From assembly GCF_026385525.1 (NCBI RefSeq), contig NZ_JANIDY010000003.1, positions 1 to 64,000 of the forward strand: 64,000 bases of DNA, in the 5' to 3' direction. The notes below the pieces were generated by a model. It was given only the letters and a program-made list of their open reading frames with translations. It was not told where the DNA came from and did not search any database. Each line of letters starts with the position of its first letter. Position 1 is the first letter of the stretch. Positions 26,853 to 36,508 of this stretch are shown piece by piece. The position numbers were made by a program, and so were the translations under genes. Source of the stretch: Bombella pluederhausensis. Lineage in GTDB: Bacteria; Pseudomonadota; Alphaproteobacteria; Acetobacterales; Acetobacteraceae.

Positions 26853-27801
26853 AAACACAAACAGGAAAACCCAGATCGGCGCCTTTGTCGTCCTTGGGGG
26901 CGTGCTGCTGGTGTTCGTCATCATGGCCTTTGGCCATATGCGCCTCTTTTCATCCTCCAAAGAGGTGGTTGCCGTCTTCCAGAACTCCATTTCTGGCCTT
27001 TCGGTAGGGGCGCCCGTCAATTTCCGTGGCGTGAAGGTAGGCTCTGTCAAAAGCATCACCCTGCATTTCGACCCCAAGGACAGGAAAGCCTATATCCCTG
27101 TCGTTATCACGCTGGAATCGGGGCAGATGCATGTCGTTCATGATGTGATCGGCGAGAAACAGATCAATCTTCAGGACATGATCAATAACGGTCTGCGGGC
27201 TGGCCTGAATCTCCAGAGCCTTGTCACTGGTCAGTCCGACATTGAACTCGACTTCGACAAATCAGTCCCTGCTGTCCTGCATCCACGCATCACCTCCCTG
27301 CCGGAGGTCCCTGTCCGTCTTTCCACCATGGAAAAACTGAAAAACACGCTGGAGCAGATCCCCATTAAGGATATCAGCCAGCATGCTGACACCGCTCTGC
27401 TCTCCATCACATCACTCAGTGATGAGCTGCGCCATCAGCTTCCGGGCCTCATTGCCAGCGTGAAGACAACATCTGATCGTTCACAGGAAACCGTGGAAGC
27501 CGCCACTGTTGCCATCAAGGACCTTCAGGCACGGCTGGATGTAACATTACTGAAAATGGACAAGCTGCTTGATACAGGCACCAACCAGCTAGATGCCCGT
27601 GGCAAGGACCTGCATGTAACACTGTCCACCGCTACGAAGACGCTGGATTCCCTTCAGGATATCCTTTCAGCCCGCTCCGTGGATCGTGCCAATCTGGACG
27701 CTGCCCTGCGTGACATCGCCGCTACGGCTTCCTCTCTCCGTGGCTTCGCCAGCGATGTGGAGCGTAATCCGCAACTTCTGCTTATGGGACGCCGCCCGTG
27801 A
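26845..27801 (+). CDS. MlaD-family MCE substrate-binding protein
   Basis: Periplasmic MCE protein anchored by one N-terminal helix (FVVLGGVLLVFVIMAFGHM). 318 residues. The MCE domain spans about 35-135, with SISGLSVGAPVNFRGVKVGSV and a duplicated-looking LRAGLNLQSLVTGQSDIELDF. A long helical, coiled-coil C-terminal region (about 170-300) follows, as in PqiB/YebT-like or Mce tunnel proteins. Second MCE protein of the window; this one sits with its permease, ATPase and lipoprotein. Confidence 0.93.
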   Translation: MSENTNRKTQIGAFVVLGGVLLVFVIMAFGHMRLFSSSKEVVAVFQNSISGLSVGAPVNFRGVKVGSVKSITLHFDPKDRKAYIPVVITLESGQMHVVHDVIGEKQINLQDMINNGLRAGLNLQSLVTGQSDIELDFDKSVPAVLHPRITSLPEVPVRLSTMEKLKNTLEQIPIKDISQHADTALLSITSLSDELRHQLPGLIASVKTTSDRSQETVEAATVAIKDLQARLDVTLLKMDKLLDTGTNQLDARGKDLHVTLSTATKTLDSLQDILSARSVDRANLDAALRDIAATASSLRGFASDVERNPQLLLMGRRP

Positions 27802-28388
27802 TGTTCTCTCTCCGCCGTACTGCTCTGGCCCTTCTTGGAAGCTGCACTCTGCTGGCAGGGTGTGCTTCCCCGCAGCTTCATGTTTATACACTCGGGATTC
27901 CCGTCCACTCCGAGACCAAGTCATTTCAGGTAAAGCCTGATACGACTGTTGTGCAGATCAGCCGGGTCATCATGCCGGATTATCTGGACTGTCAGGACAT
28001 CATTACCCGTAATGGTGAGGAACTCCGCCGCAGCTCCAACTCACGATGGGCATCCCGCCTCTCTCTTGGTGTGACAGACCTCATCACAAACGAAGTAGCT
28101 GCCACGCAGCATAATGCGCTCTTTACAGACCAGCCTCTGATTAAAGCAGCGGACATGCAGGTCGTGATCGCTATCTCCCAGTTTGATGTGGATGTGAGCG
28201 GTCATGCTGTCCTGAATGCACATTGGGCCATTGCACCACGTGACCGCCACAAGCCCATCATCCGCAATATCGTCCATCTCTCAGCCACAGGTCCGGTCAA
28301 AACGGATGCTGATACGGCAGCCTTGATGCGTAACCTCGTCATGCAGCTGGCTACTCATATTTCCAGCTCCATTCCGGTGGCTCCGTAA
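27801..28388 (+). CDS. PqiC-like ABC-transport auxiliary lipoprotein
   Basis: Outer-membrane-directed lipoprotein of the ABC_trans_aux/PqiC family. 195 residues. Signal peptide with lipobox LLAGC (cysteine about residue 20). Core with VVQISRVIMPDYLDCQDIITRNGEELRRSSNSRWASRL-type segment (in part) and C-terminal LMRNLVMQLATHISSSI. The ATG shares one base with the mlaD stop. It likely bridges the MCE protein to the outer membrane. Confidence 0.87.
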   Translation: MFSLRRTALALLGSCTLLAGCASPQLHVYTLGIPVHSETKSFQVKPDTTVVQISRVIMPDYLDCQDIITRNGEELRRSSNSRWASRLSLGVTDLITNEVAATQHNALFTDQPLIKAADMQVVIAISQFDVDVSGHAVLNAHWAIAPRDRHKPIIRNIVHLSATGPVKTDADTAALMRNLVMQLATHISSSIPVAP

Positions 28389-28399
28389 GTCCCGGGATT

Positions 28400-28438
28400 A
28401 TCCTGCATGCTTCCCTTCATACGGAAGCCATGCAGGAT
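28400..28438. terminator. Hairpin between convergent pqiC-like and GlxA-like genes
   Basis: ATCCTGCATG-CTTCC pairs with GGAAG-CCATGCAGGAT, about 15 base pairs with one bulge and an eight-base loop. There is no T-run on either side, so it may be a bidirectional terminator or RNA 3'-end stabiliser. Confidence 0.45.
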
Positions 28439-28467
28439 AGACGATCTCCCTCTCATAACGGGTGAGA

Positions 28468-29436
28468 TCACGTACGATACTGAAAAGAAGCACGGTACTG
28501 GACAGGGCTAAGACCCAGCTTCTTCCGAAAAACAGCCCTCATCTGTGCCGGGCTGTTAAAACCACAGTCAAAAGCGATAGCCTTAACGGCAAGATCTGTT
28601 GCCTCCAGCAAGTTGCGGGCACGATCGATACGAATAGCCTCTACATAATCATGCGGCGTACATCCCATCTCTTTCATGAACAGGCGGGACAGGCTGCGTA
28701 CGCTAAGGCCTGCAATCGTAGCAAGGCGCCTCACAGGAAATGCCTCGTTCAAGTGGGCTGTAACATGGGCCTGTATGCTACTAAGGGGCGTTTCGTAAGC
28801 TGCTCCCGACATAAGAAGCGGGCTAAACTGTGACTGGCCTCCTTGCCGCTGTGCAACAACCACCAGCTGCTTCGCACAGGCCAATGCAATAGCTGGACCG
28901 TGATCTTCTTTTACCAAGGCAAGAGCCAGATCAATCCCGGCCGTTACCCCCGCGGATGTCACCAGCCGCCCATCCCGAGCATAGATTCGGTCTGGCTGTA
29001 CATCCGCTTTAGGGAAAAGCTGCGCCAACTGCCCAGCATGACGCCAATGGGTTGTAACGATGCGCCCATCCAGCAGGCCAGCATGTCCTACCGTAAAAGC
29101 CCCCGTACAAATGGCACCATAACGTATGGCCCTGCCACAAGCAGCCTGCAACCAAGCTGAAATCACTTGATCTTCAACGCCATCCGGCAAGCACGGGCCG
29201 CCAGCGACAAGCACCGTATGAAACGGGTCCGAGGCTTGTTCAAATGTCATATGAGCCAAAAACAATAGGCCGTTTGAAGCACGTACGGGGGCTGAATGAT
29301 GTCCTATCAAAGAGCACTCGTAATGCTCACATGCAGGCAGATGAGCATTTGCTTCAGCAAACACATCCAGCGGACCGACAGCATCCAATGCCTGCACGCC
29401 TTCCTGAATGACGAGCGCCACTTTTCTGCGAACCAC
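28468..29436 (-). CDS. GlxA-family transcriptional regulator (DJ-1/PfpI + AraC domains)
   Basis: 322 residues. The N-terminal amidase-like DJ-1/PfpI domain (about 1-190) has GAICTGAFTVGHAGLLDGR with the nucleophile-elbow cysteine and THWRHAGQL. The C-terminal AraC/XylS helix-turn-helix pair (about 225-320) carries RRLATIAGLSVRSLSRLFMKEMGCTP and KAIAFDCGFNSPAQMRAVFRKKLGLSPVQYR. Such regulators sense small metabolites and often control the divergent neighbour, here an HD hydrolase starting 170 bases away. Confidence 0.92.
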   Translation of the reverse strand: MVRRKVALVIQEGVQALDAVGPLDVFAEANAHLPACEHYECSLIGHHSAPVRASNGLLFLAHMTFEQASDPFHTVLVAGGPCLPDGVEDQVISAWLQAACGRAIRYGAICTGAFTVGHAGLLDGRIVTTHWRHAGQLAQLFPKADVQPDRIYARDGRLVTSAGVTAGIDLALALVKEDHGPAIALACAKQLVVVAQRQGGQSQFSPLLMSGAAYETPLSSIQAHVTAHLNEAFPVRRLATIAGLSVRSLSRLFMKEMGCTPHDYVEAIRIDRARNLLEATDLAVKAIAFDCGFNSPAQMRAVFRKKLGLSPVQYRASFQYRT

Positions 29437-29606
29437 AGGCTTCTATTCCCCCTCAGATACCAGACCTCATATCCAACGGCAGAATACCGTGCCTATCTGG
29501 CCATTTTCCAACGCTATTCCTGATTGCCGCCTCACCCGGTTTACGCCGATAAAATAGATATGCCGACACCCCGAAGTCATCACATATGCAATGAAGGGCC
29601 GCTATC

Positions 29607-30260
29607 ATGACAGTCACTTTACCCCCTGCCATTTCAGGCATAAACATTCCTGATACCGCTCTGACACGGGCTATTACAGAATATATCCGTGATATAGAAA
29701 CAGAACTTCTTTTCAATCATTCAAGCCGTGTCTATTTCTTTGCTGCTCTTGCTGGTCAAAACCGTGGCCTGAGCTTTAATGCTGAGCTGCTATATGCTGC
29801 CACCATGTTTCATGACATCGGGCTCATGCCATCACACAGCAGCCCTAATCTCCGTTTTGAAGTAGATGGAGCCAATGCCGCCCTGGCTTTTCTGCAAAGC
29901 TACCACATTGACCCTTCCGACATAGAAAAAGTATGGACTGGCATCGCCCTGCACACCACACCGGGCATTCCGCAGTTCATGCATCCCATCATCGCCCTGA
30001 CTACGGCAGGCGTTGAAATGGATGTGCTGGGCCTATCCTATAAAGATTATCCGGATAACATTCGAGAAGCCGTTGTCGCTGCCTTCCCCCGCACTCCGGC
30101 CTTCAAAGAAGACATCATCCAGAGTTTTTATGACGGCATCAAACACAAGCCTGAAACGACCTTTGGTAACGTCAAGGCTGATGTCCTCGCCGATAAGGAC
30201 CCGCATTTCCACAGAGGCAACTTCTGCTCTATCATCCGCTGCTCCCACTGGGCAGGATAA
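29607..30260 (+). CDS. HD-domain hydrolase, cyanamide hydratase-like
   Basis: 217 residues. HD metal ligands are in FNHSSRVYFFA (first His), MFHDIGL (HD pair) and a later IALHTTP histidine. The layout LRFEVDGANAALAFLQSY, ITALTTAGVEMDVLG and AFPRTPAFKED follows cyanamide hydratase (DDI2-type) proteins more than signalling HD phosphodiesterases. The substrate is unknown; a nitrile, cyanamide or nucleotide is possible. Divergent from the GlxA-type regulator, which probably controls it. Confidence 0.82.
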   Translation: MTVTLPPAISGINIPDTALTRAITEYIRDIETELLFNHSSRVYFFAALAGQNRGLSFNAELLYAATMFHDIGLMPSHSSPNLRFEVDGANAALAFLQSYHIDPSDIEKVWTGIALHTTPGIPQFMHPIIALTTAGVEMDVLGLSYKDYPDNIREAVVAAFPRTPAFKEDIIQSFYDGIKHKPETTFGNVKADVLADKDPHFHRGNFCSIIRCSHWAG

Positions 30261-30329
30261 ATGCAAAATACCGCTGATGCTGAGCAGCTCAGCAAGCAAC
30301 AGGGGCAAGTCTATTTTCCAGAAATATCG

Positions 30330-30405
30330 TGGTGGAGCTAAGGGGAGTCGAACCCCTGGCCTCCTCATTGCGAACGAGGCGCTCTCCCAACTGAGCTATA
30401 GCCCC
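30330..30405 (-). tRNA. tRNA-Ala(CGC)
   Basis: Acceptor GGGGCTA pairs with TAGCTCC and contains the G3-T70 wobble that is the alanine identity element. The anticodon loop TTCGCAA has CGC at 30370-30372; the T arm is AGGGGTTCGACTCCCCT; CCA is encoded (30330-30332). Reads GCG. An isolated tRNA gene. Confidence 0.97.
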
Positions 30406-30549
30406 ACGATCCGTGACTTTCAGAACATCATGCACGACAGGTACTGTCAAGATTACCGGGCCTGATGCAATTGACCTCGCCAGTCGTGCAGAACATTGTT
30501 ACATCTGTCGCACTGCATCCTCACACACTATCAGGAAGGGGCCCTGCCT

Positions 30550-30873
30550 GTGCATGCTGCGCTCATCTATCTCCAAGCCACAAACCTGCTTCTGGTGGTT
30601 CTGGATGTCTATACCTGGATCATCCTTGCCTACTGTCTTGCCAGCATGGCCATCAGCTTTGGTGTCATAGACCCACATTCCAACCGCTTCATGGGTAGTC
30701 TGTTTGAAATGCTGGCCAGATTGGTAGAACCCGTGCTTCAGCCAATCCGCAACATTCTGCCCCCCACGGGCATGATGGATTTTGCCCCACTCATTCTATT
30801 GCTTGCCATACAATATGGCGTTCCCTTTATTCTCAAGAGCATTTTCACACTCTTTTTTCTGCCGCAGGGCTGA
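30550..30873 (+). CDS. YggT family membrane protein
   Basis: Small integral membrane protein with two YGGT hairpins, linked to osmotic or cell-division phenotypes in other bacteria. 107 residues. Segments LLLVVLDVYTWIILAYCLASMAI, the signature LARLVEPVLQPIRNILPPTGMMDFAPLILLLAI and a final helix. GTG 30550 is chosen because AGGAAGGGG lies about nine bases upstream; the open frame starts earlier but without family character. Followed by a very strong terminator. Confidence 0.88.
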   Translation: MHAALIYLQATNLLLVVLDVYTWIILAYCLASMAISFGVIDPHSNRFMGSLFEMLARLVEPVLQPIRNILPPTGMMDFAPLILLLAIQYGVPFILKSIFTLFFLPQG

Positions 30874-30877
30874 TACG

Positions 30878-30919
30878 AAAACACCCCATTCTGAGACCAG
30901 AATGGGGTGTTTCTTTTTT
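30878..30919. terminator. Strong bidirectional terminator after yggT
   Basis: A 15-base perfect stem (AAACACCCCATTCTG with its complement) around the loop AGAC, followed by TTCTTTTTT on the plus strand; an A-run on the left serves the convergent outer-membrane protein gene. Confidence 0.93.
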
Positions 30920-30935
30920 GATCTGTGCCGTTCGA

Positions 30936-32069
30936 TCAGAACACGGCAAACACAGCAGCCTGAGGCGAAATAGAGCGGGACGTATTATGCCCTGCCACAG
31001 GTAAGATCACACCAACAATCCCACCAACGCTTGATGTCCAGTTATATTCAATACCGGGACCGACATTAAAGGCACCGGACCAACCTGTCCGAGAGTGGAT
31101 ATACTGCTTCGTATAACGGTTATACCCATTAACAGAGTTAGACGTGGACCATGTGTGATACAGGTCCAACGCAAAGACCCATTTCTTGGTGATACCCAGC
31201 TCCACAGACCCACCATCGTTCCCGTAAGGGCCGGCATGTCCCCGACCAACGAAGCCTTTTTCTGTTCCGTAGCTGGTGATATTCCGTAGCTTGGTGCTTG
31301 CCACAGGGTGCCGCACCTGCGCCCAAAGACGGACACGCATGGCATGTTTGAAGAACGGCAAAGCAAACTGACTATGCACACCATAACGCAGCGCCCACAC
31401 ACCCTGACCAACACCTTCTGAAGCATTGGAAAGATTCTTATAGTCACCTGTTGGTGTATTCACACCGAAATACAACGTGATGGACGGCGTATAATGGGGT
31501 GTCAGACGGTACTGGAACTCTACCGGGAGGTCATTGAATTTCAGGCCGGAATGTTTGGTGTGGTTCCCCCAGCTATAGCTGTATGTCGGCAGCAGATAGA
31601 TGGAAAGATGATCAGTGATACCATATTTCGCCAGTGAGAACTGGGAGATGGAATGCTGTCCCCCTGCCCCTTTACGTGTATTGAGATGACCGTTGGAGTC
31701 AAACGCACCAGCCGGCAGTCCAGCAGCCACATACGGCTCCACCGCAATCATACCCGGCGTAGGCAAAGCTGGTGATGGAGAGTAGAGGGACCCCGTATAC
31801 CACTGTTCTGGCAGCGGTTTGTGAGCCGGTTTTTCAGCGGCGGCAGGAGCAGACTGTGCCTGCACTGCCTTGTTCTGGGTCGCTGCCACAGTAGAAGTAC
31901 CACTGGTCGGCGGTGTTTTCTTATCTGTTTTCTTTACAGATTTACCATCCGTCCCGACACTGGCGTTAGCAGCAATAGCGGCATCCGCGGCGTATAATTG
32001 TGCGGAGGCACCATAAGTACCCACAAAAAGGCTGGACAGAAGGGCTGCGTAACGCACGGACTTCTTCAT
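30936..32069 (-). CDS. Outer-membrane protein of the phenol-MetA (transporter) family
   Basis: 377 residues. Signal peptide MKKSVRYAALLSSLFVGTYG, cleaved near AAD. A low-complexity Ala/Thr/Lys linker (about 40-90) precedes a beta-barrel-like region with alternating hydrophobic residues: GLKFNDLPVEFQYRLTP, ITLYFGVNTPTGDYKNL, GVGQGVWALRYGVHSQFALPF, and a terminal aromatic residue (VFAVF), as expected for an outer-membrane barrel. The ATG at 32069 sits at the signal peptide; the frame extends further upstream into AT-rich DNA. Substrate unknown. Stands alone, convergent with yggT. Confidence 0.72.
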   Translation of the reverse strand: MKKSVRYAALLSSLFVGTYGASAQLYAADAAIAANASVGTDGKSVKKTDKKTPPTSGTSTVAATQNKAVQAQSAPAAAEKPAHKPLPEQWYTGSLYSPSPALPTPGMIAVEPYVAAGLPAGAFDSNGHLNTRKGAGGQHSISQFSLAKYGITDHLSIYLLPTYSYSWGNHTKHSGLKFNDLPVEFQYRLTPHYTPSITLYFGVNTPTGDYKNLSNASEGVGQGVWALRYGVHSQFALPFFKHAMRVRLWAQVRHPVASTKLRNITSYGTEKGFVGRGHAGPYGNDGGSVELGITKKWVFALDLYHTWSTSNSVNGYNRYTKQYIHSRTGWSGAFNVGPGIEYNWTSSVGGIVGVILPVAGHNTSRSISPQAAVFAVF

Positions 32070-32238
32070 CACGGTGAACCATCTCAATTGCTGCGATAAA
32101 AAAATATTACGACAGCAAAAAGATATTTTGCAATAGCGAAACGAAAAATTATTTATATCTGAAACATATTCCATTTGTTTTATCTATCCGTCAGCCCCTC
32201 TGGACAGACAAAACAATCAGCCCGTTTTGAATGATTTT

Positions 32239-33726
32239 TCAGGAGGTTGTGCCACCAACCGTCAACCCGCTGACCTTCAACATAGGCTGCCCAACACCCA
32301 CAGGCACACCCTGCCCAGCCTTGCCGCACGTCCCTATGCCGGGGTCCATCTCCATAGTGGGGCCGATCATGCTGATCTGCTCCATCACATCAGAACCGCT
32401 GCCGATCAGCGTTGCCCCCCTTACCGGAGAGGTGATCTTGCCATCTTCAATCAGATAGGCCTCGGAAGCAGCGAACACGAACTTGCCAGAGGTAATATCA
32501 ACCTGCCCGCCACCAAAATTACGGGCATACAAGCCCTTCTTTGTAGAGCGGATCATCTCCTCCTCTGAGGACATTCCACCCGTCATGATGGTATTAGTCA
32601 TGCGAGGCATCGGTGCATGAGCGTAAGACTGGCGGCGCCCATTCCCTGTTGGTGCCACAGAAGTCAGACGGGCATTCAGCCGGTCCTGCATATAGCCCCG
32701 CAAAATACCGTCCTCAATCAAGACCGTTCGATGTGTGGGCGTACCTTCATCATCCATGTTCAAAGAGCCACGGCGTTCCGGCAGGGTGCCATCATCCACC
32801 ACCGTTACCCCCGGCGCTGCAATACGCTTGCCCACACAGCCAGAGAAAACAGATGTTCCCTTCCGGTTGAAATCACCTTCCAGACCATGGCCAACCGCTT
32901 CATGCAGCAGAATCCCTGGCCAGCCAGCCCCCAGCACAACCGGCATCTCCCCCGCTGGAGCCGCCACGGCCCCCAGATTCACCAGAGCCTGCCGCAATGC
33001 CTCTTGCGTCATGGCCTGCCAGCAGGAAGGGTCCATAAGACGAGACAGCGCATACCGTCCCCCCTGTCCGGCCCGACCACTCTCCCGCCGCCCGTCCTGC
33101 TCGACCACAACAGAAATATCGAGCCGTACCAGAGGGCGCACATCCACCAACGGGCCAGCCCGGTCTCCCTGAAGGAACGCAGGGCGCAGAATGCGCACGA
33201 CCTGCCACTGTGTATTGAGCGTTGCATTCACCTGTACGACCCGGCTGTCCAGCCCACGGCCATAAGCGTCAATCTCGCCCAGAAGGGCCGCACGCTGAGC
33301 AAACTCACTTCCTGCTGCCGGATGTACAGCCCCATAAAGAGCAGAGCGGCTATCAGCCTCCTTCACATCTCCCACATGGCCATGAGGTATCTGGTCTGGT
33401 CTGAGCGCTGTGCGTTCTACACTGCCCAGCCCTTCCGCAGCCCGCCTGAGTGCTTCCATCCCCAGAAGGTCGGAATGAGCGAAAATAGTCTGGCTCCCCA
33501 GCACGCCCCGCAGCCCAAACCCGGAAGACCGATTAAAACCGGCATTCCTCAGCAGGCCATTCTCCAGCCCCAATGTTTCTTCTTCACGATATTCCAGAAA
33601 CAGCTCGCCATCATCCATACCTGCCAGACTCTGGGAGAGCTGTTTGCTCACCTCATCGTGATTCCATGACAGAGCATCATGGAAAAACAGGGAATCAGAG
33701 ATTTTTGTCAGGGACGATTCAGACAT
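32239..33726 (-). CDS. tldD: Metalloprotease TldD
   Basis: TldD half of the TldD/TldE (PmbA) heterodimeric metalloprotease, which processes modified peptides and CcdA antitoxin in E. coli. 495 residues. The zinc motif [11 protein letters not shown] (about residue 263), the N-terminal [21 protein letters not shown] domain, and C-terminal [27 protein letters not shown] are diagnostic (last given in part: [20 protein letters not shown]). ATG 33726 is used; a GTG two codons upstream is open. No tldE/pmbA gene is in the window. Divergent from glnA. Confidence 0.95.
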   Translation of the reverse strand: [495 protein letters not shown]

Positions 33727-33886
33727 GACCACCAGATGGGCTTTCCGTACAGCAGAGGCTTGGAATTATAGAATAATGAGATCGTAAGTGTCTCATGAAA
33801 TGAAGTTTATGAGCAAGCACTCGACAGATGGCCGATTGTCCCTTAATCGTTTTGGTATCAGTCCAAAAAATGCGAGGCATGCAGCC

Positions 33887-35347
33887 ATGGCGAAAAAAGC
33901 AGTTTCCACTCCTTCCGCACAACGCCCTTCCCCTCAGAAAGCCGCCGTCCAGCGCGTTTTTGAGCTGATCGAAGAGCACGGCATTGAGTTTGTCGATCTC
34001 CGCTTCACCGACACAAAGGGCAAATGGCAGCACACAACCCAGACTGTCCGCACAATCGAGGACGACACCTTCACCGAAGGCTTCATGTTTGACGGCTCCT
34101 CCATCCAGGGATGGAAGGCTATCAACGAGTCTGACATGGTTCTCCTGCCAGACCCGGAAACTGCCGTGGTTGATCCTTTCTCCGCCCGCCCGCAGCTGAT
34201 CCTCATCTGCGACATCATCGACCCCAAGACAGGCGGCTATTACAACCGTGACCCCCGTGCAACCGCCAAGCAGGCAGAAGCCTACCTGAAAAAGAGCGGT
34301 CTGGGTGACACGGCCTTCTTCGGCCCGGAAGCTGAGTTCTTCATTTTTGACAGCGTCCGCTTCGGCACGGGTGAGAATTACGGCACCTACCACCTCGACA
34401 GCATCGAGGGGCCGGAAGCTTCCATGAAGGAATATCCGGAAGGCAATATGGGCCACCGTCCGGCCCGTAAGGGTGGTTACTTCCCGGTCCCGCCGGTGGA
34501 TAGCGAGCATGACCTGCGTGCCGAAATGCTTGCCACCATGGGCGAGATGGGCCTGCCAATTGAGAAGCACCATCACGAAGTGGCCCGCAGCCAGCATGAG
34601 CTGGGGACAGCATTCGCTACACTGGTGAAGTCTGCTGACTTCATGCAGATTTACAAATACTGCGTGCACAATGTTGCTCATTCCTACGGCAAGACAGCAA
34701 CCTTCATGCCGAAGCCGATCTATGGCGATAACGGCACCGGGATGCATGTACATCAGTCCGTGTGGAAGAATGGTAAGCCGCTCTTTGCTGGCAAGCGCTA
34801 TGCTGATCTCTCTGATGAAGCCCTGTATTACATCGGCGGTATCATCAAGCACGCCAAGGCGCTGAACGCCTTCACCAACCCATCCACAAACTCTTACAAG
34901 CGTCTGATCCCGGGCTTCGAAGCTCCGGTGCTGCTGGCTTACTCCTCTGCCAACCGTTCCGCTTCCTGTCGTATCCCGCATGCTACCAGCCCGAAGGCAA
35001 AGCGTGTTGAGGTCCGCTTCCCCGACCCGACAGCCAACCCTTACCTCGCCTTCAGCGCCATGCTGATGGCTGGTCTGGACGGTATCCGCAACAAGATCCA
35101 TCCGGGCGAAGCCATGGACAAGGACCTGTACGAGCTGCCGCCGGAAGAACTGAACATGATCCCGACTGTCTGCGGCTCCCTGCGTGAAGCTCTGGAAGCC
35201 CTGAAGACCGATCATGCCTTCCTGCTGGAAGGGGATGTCTTCACCAAAGATCAGATCGAGAGCTACATCACGCTCAAGATGCAGGAGGTGTACCGCTTCG
35301 AGCACACACCGCATCCGGTTGAGTTCGAAATGTACTACTCCGTCTGA
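33887..35347 (+). CDS. glnA: Glutamine synthetase type I
   Basis: ATP-dependent amidation of glutamate; main ammonium assimilation enzyme. 486 residues from ATG 33887, slightly longer than the usual 470 because of a 20-residue Ala/Ser/Pro/Lys N-terminus. [53 protein letters not shown] and [10 protein letters not shown] are present. The adenylylation tyrosine is in DLYELPPEE, so ATase control is expected. The frame opens 99 bases earlier, but this start restores the family N-terminus. No glnB precedes it, unlike many proteobacteria. Confidence 0.97.
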   Translation: MAKKAVSTPSAQRPSPQKAAVQRVFELIEEHGIEFVDLRFTDTKGKWQHTTQTVRTIEDDTFTEGFMFDGSSIQGWKAINESDMVLLPDPETAVVDPFSARPQLILICDIIDPKTGGYYNRDPRATAKQAEAYLKKSGLGDTAFFGPEAEFFIFDSVRFGTGENYGTYHLDSIEGPEASMKEYPEGNMGHRPARKGGYFPVPPVDSEHDLRAEMLATMGEMGLPIEKHHHEVARSQHELGTAFATLVKSADFMQIYKYCVHNVAHSYGKTATFMPKPIYGDNGTGMHVHQSVWKNGKPLFAGKRYADLSDEALYYIGGIIKHAKALNAFTNPSTNSYKRLIPGFEAPVLLAYSSANRSASCRIPHATSPKAKRVEVRFPDPTANPYLAFSAMLMAGLDGIRNKIHPGEAMDKDLYELPPEELNMIPTVCGSLREALEALKTDHAFLLEGDVFTKDQIESYITLKMQEVYRFEHTPHPVEFEMYYSV

Positions 35348-35404
35348 TTTCCTACAGGAACTTTCCTGCCCTTCCGAGGGCAGGAGAGAGTTGTCAGCTT
35401 ACAG

Positions 35405-35445
35405 AAAACCGCCTGTCTTTTATGAAAGACAGGCGGTTTTTCTTT
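35405..35445 (+). terminator. Rho-independent terminator of glnA
   Basis: A 16-base perfect stem, AAAACCGCCTGTCTTT with its complement, around TATG, followed by TCTTT. One of the strongest terminators in the window. Confidence 0.93.
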
Positions 35446-35462
35446 ATCGAACAGCCTCATGA

Positions 35463-35496
35463 AAAAGGGCCTCTCCCAGTAGGGAGAAGCCCTTTT
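35463..35496 (-). terminator. Rho-independent terminator of the ROK kinase gene
   Basis: AAAAGGGC-c-TCTCCC pairs with GGGAGA-a-GCCCTTTT around AGTA. On the minus strand it ends with TTTTTC, 29 bases after the kinase stop. Back-to-back with the glnA terminator. Confidence 0.85.
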
Positions 35497-35524
35497 CCTC
35501 ACCCCTCAAAGAGAGGATGTTTTT

Positions 35525-36484
35525 TTAGTGTGTCGGCTTGGGCATACCACTCTCGGCAACATCCCACAGCCATGCAGCGCCACGCACGCCAGAGCTGTCA
35601 CCATGACGGTTCTGGACGATCGGTGTCGTGCAAGGGGAGGTAATCACATAACGAGGCAGCAGCTTAGGCACACGCTCATAGATGCTGGGCAGGTTGGACA
35701 CGCCACCACCAAGCACGATCACGTCAGGATCAAGGAAGTTGACAGCCTGTGCGCAGGCACGGGCGAAACGGTCCATATACAGGTCCAGCGCACGAATGGC
35801 AGCTTCATCGCCATTACGGGCGGCTTCCTCAATCCCGTTCGGGGAACGGTTACCTTCGCCCTTCCATTCAGCAGCCAGAGCCGGACCACAGAGGTAACGC
35901 TCCTGACAGCCCTCATTGCCACAGAAACATTTCCGCATGGGCATGTCTTCCGGCTTGGCCCATGGCAGCGGAATGTGCCCCCATTCACCAGCAATATGAT
36001 GATGGCCGGACAGGACACGGGCATTTGCCACAATGCCACCGCCCATACCTGTCCCGATAATCACACCCAGAACAGTTGAATAACCCGCCCCAGCGCCATC
36101 AGCAGCTTCAGAGAGGGCGAAGCAGTTGGCATCATTCTCGACACGGATGGGGCGGCCGAGGCTCTCCTCCACATCACGCTTGAAGGGGTTGTTGTTCAGC
36201 CATGTCGCATTGGAGTTGCGGACAAGTCCTGTCTCAGGGGACAGAGAGCCGGGAATGCCAATGCCCAGCGTGGAGGTCAGCTGTGTGCCCGTAATACGGT
36301 GGGCCGGAACGCAGCCGATCTGATCCTCAGCCTTCAACACAAGGTCACGAATGGCCTCGATGGCCTTGTCATAAACACCCGGGTTTGGAATACGCTCACG
36401 CAGCACTTCCTTGCCGCCACGGTCCAGCGCAAGAATCTCAATTTTCGTGCCGCCAAAATCAATTCCCAGACGATAGTCAGCCAT
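35525..36484 (-). CDS. ROK family sugar kinase (fructokinase/glucokinase-like)
   Basis: Phosphorylates a hexose with ATP. 319 residues. ATP motif GIDFGGTKIEIL at the N-terminus, ENDANCFALSEAADGAG with the catalytic aspartate, GTGMGGGIV, and the ROK zinc site CFCGNEGCQE following the histidine in AGEWGHIPLP. NPDVIVLGGGVSN-like DPDVIVLGGGVSN closes the fold. Fructokinase (Mak-like) is the best guess, consistent with a sugar-feeding lifestyle; glucose or N-acetylglucosamine cannot be excluded. The ABM-domain gene lies 24 bases upstream and is probably co-transcribed. Confidence 0.9.
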   Translation of the reverse strand: MADYRLGIDFGGTKIEILALDRGGKEVLRERIPNPGVYDKAIEAIRDLVLKAEDQIGCVPAHRITGTQLTSTLGIGIPGSLSPETGLVRNSNATWLNNNPFKRDVEESLGRPIRVENDANCFALSEAADGAGAGYSTVLGVIIGTGMGGGIVANARVLSGHHHIAGEWGHIPLPWAKPEDMPMRKCFCGNEGCQERYLCGPALAAEWKGEGNRSPNGIEEAARNGDEAAIRALDLYMDRFARACAQAVNFLDPDVIVLGGGVSNLPSIYERVPKLLPRYVITSPCTTPIVQNRHGDSSGVRGAAWLWDVAESGMPKPTH

Positions 36485-36508
36485 TGGTAGATTCTCCCTA
36501 ATTTCGAC

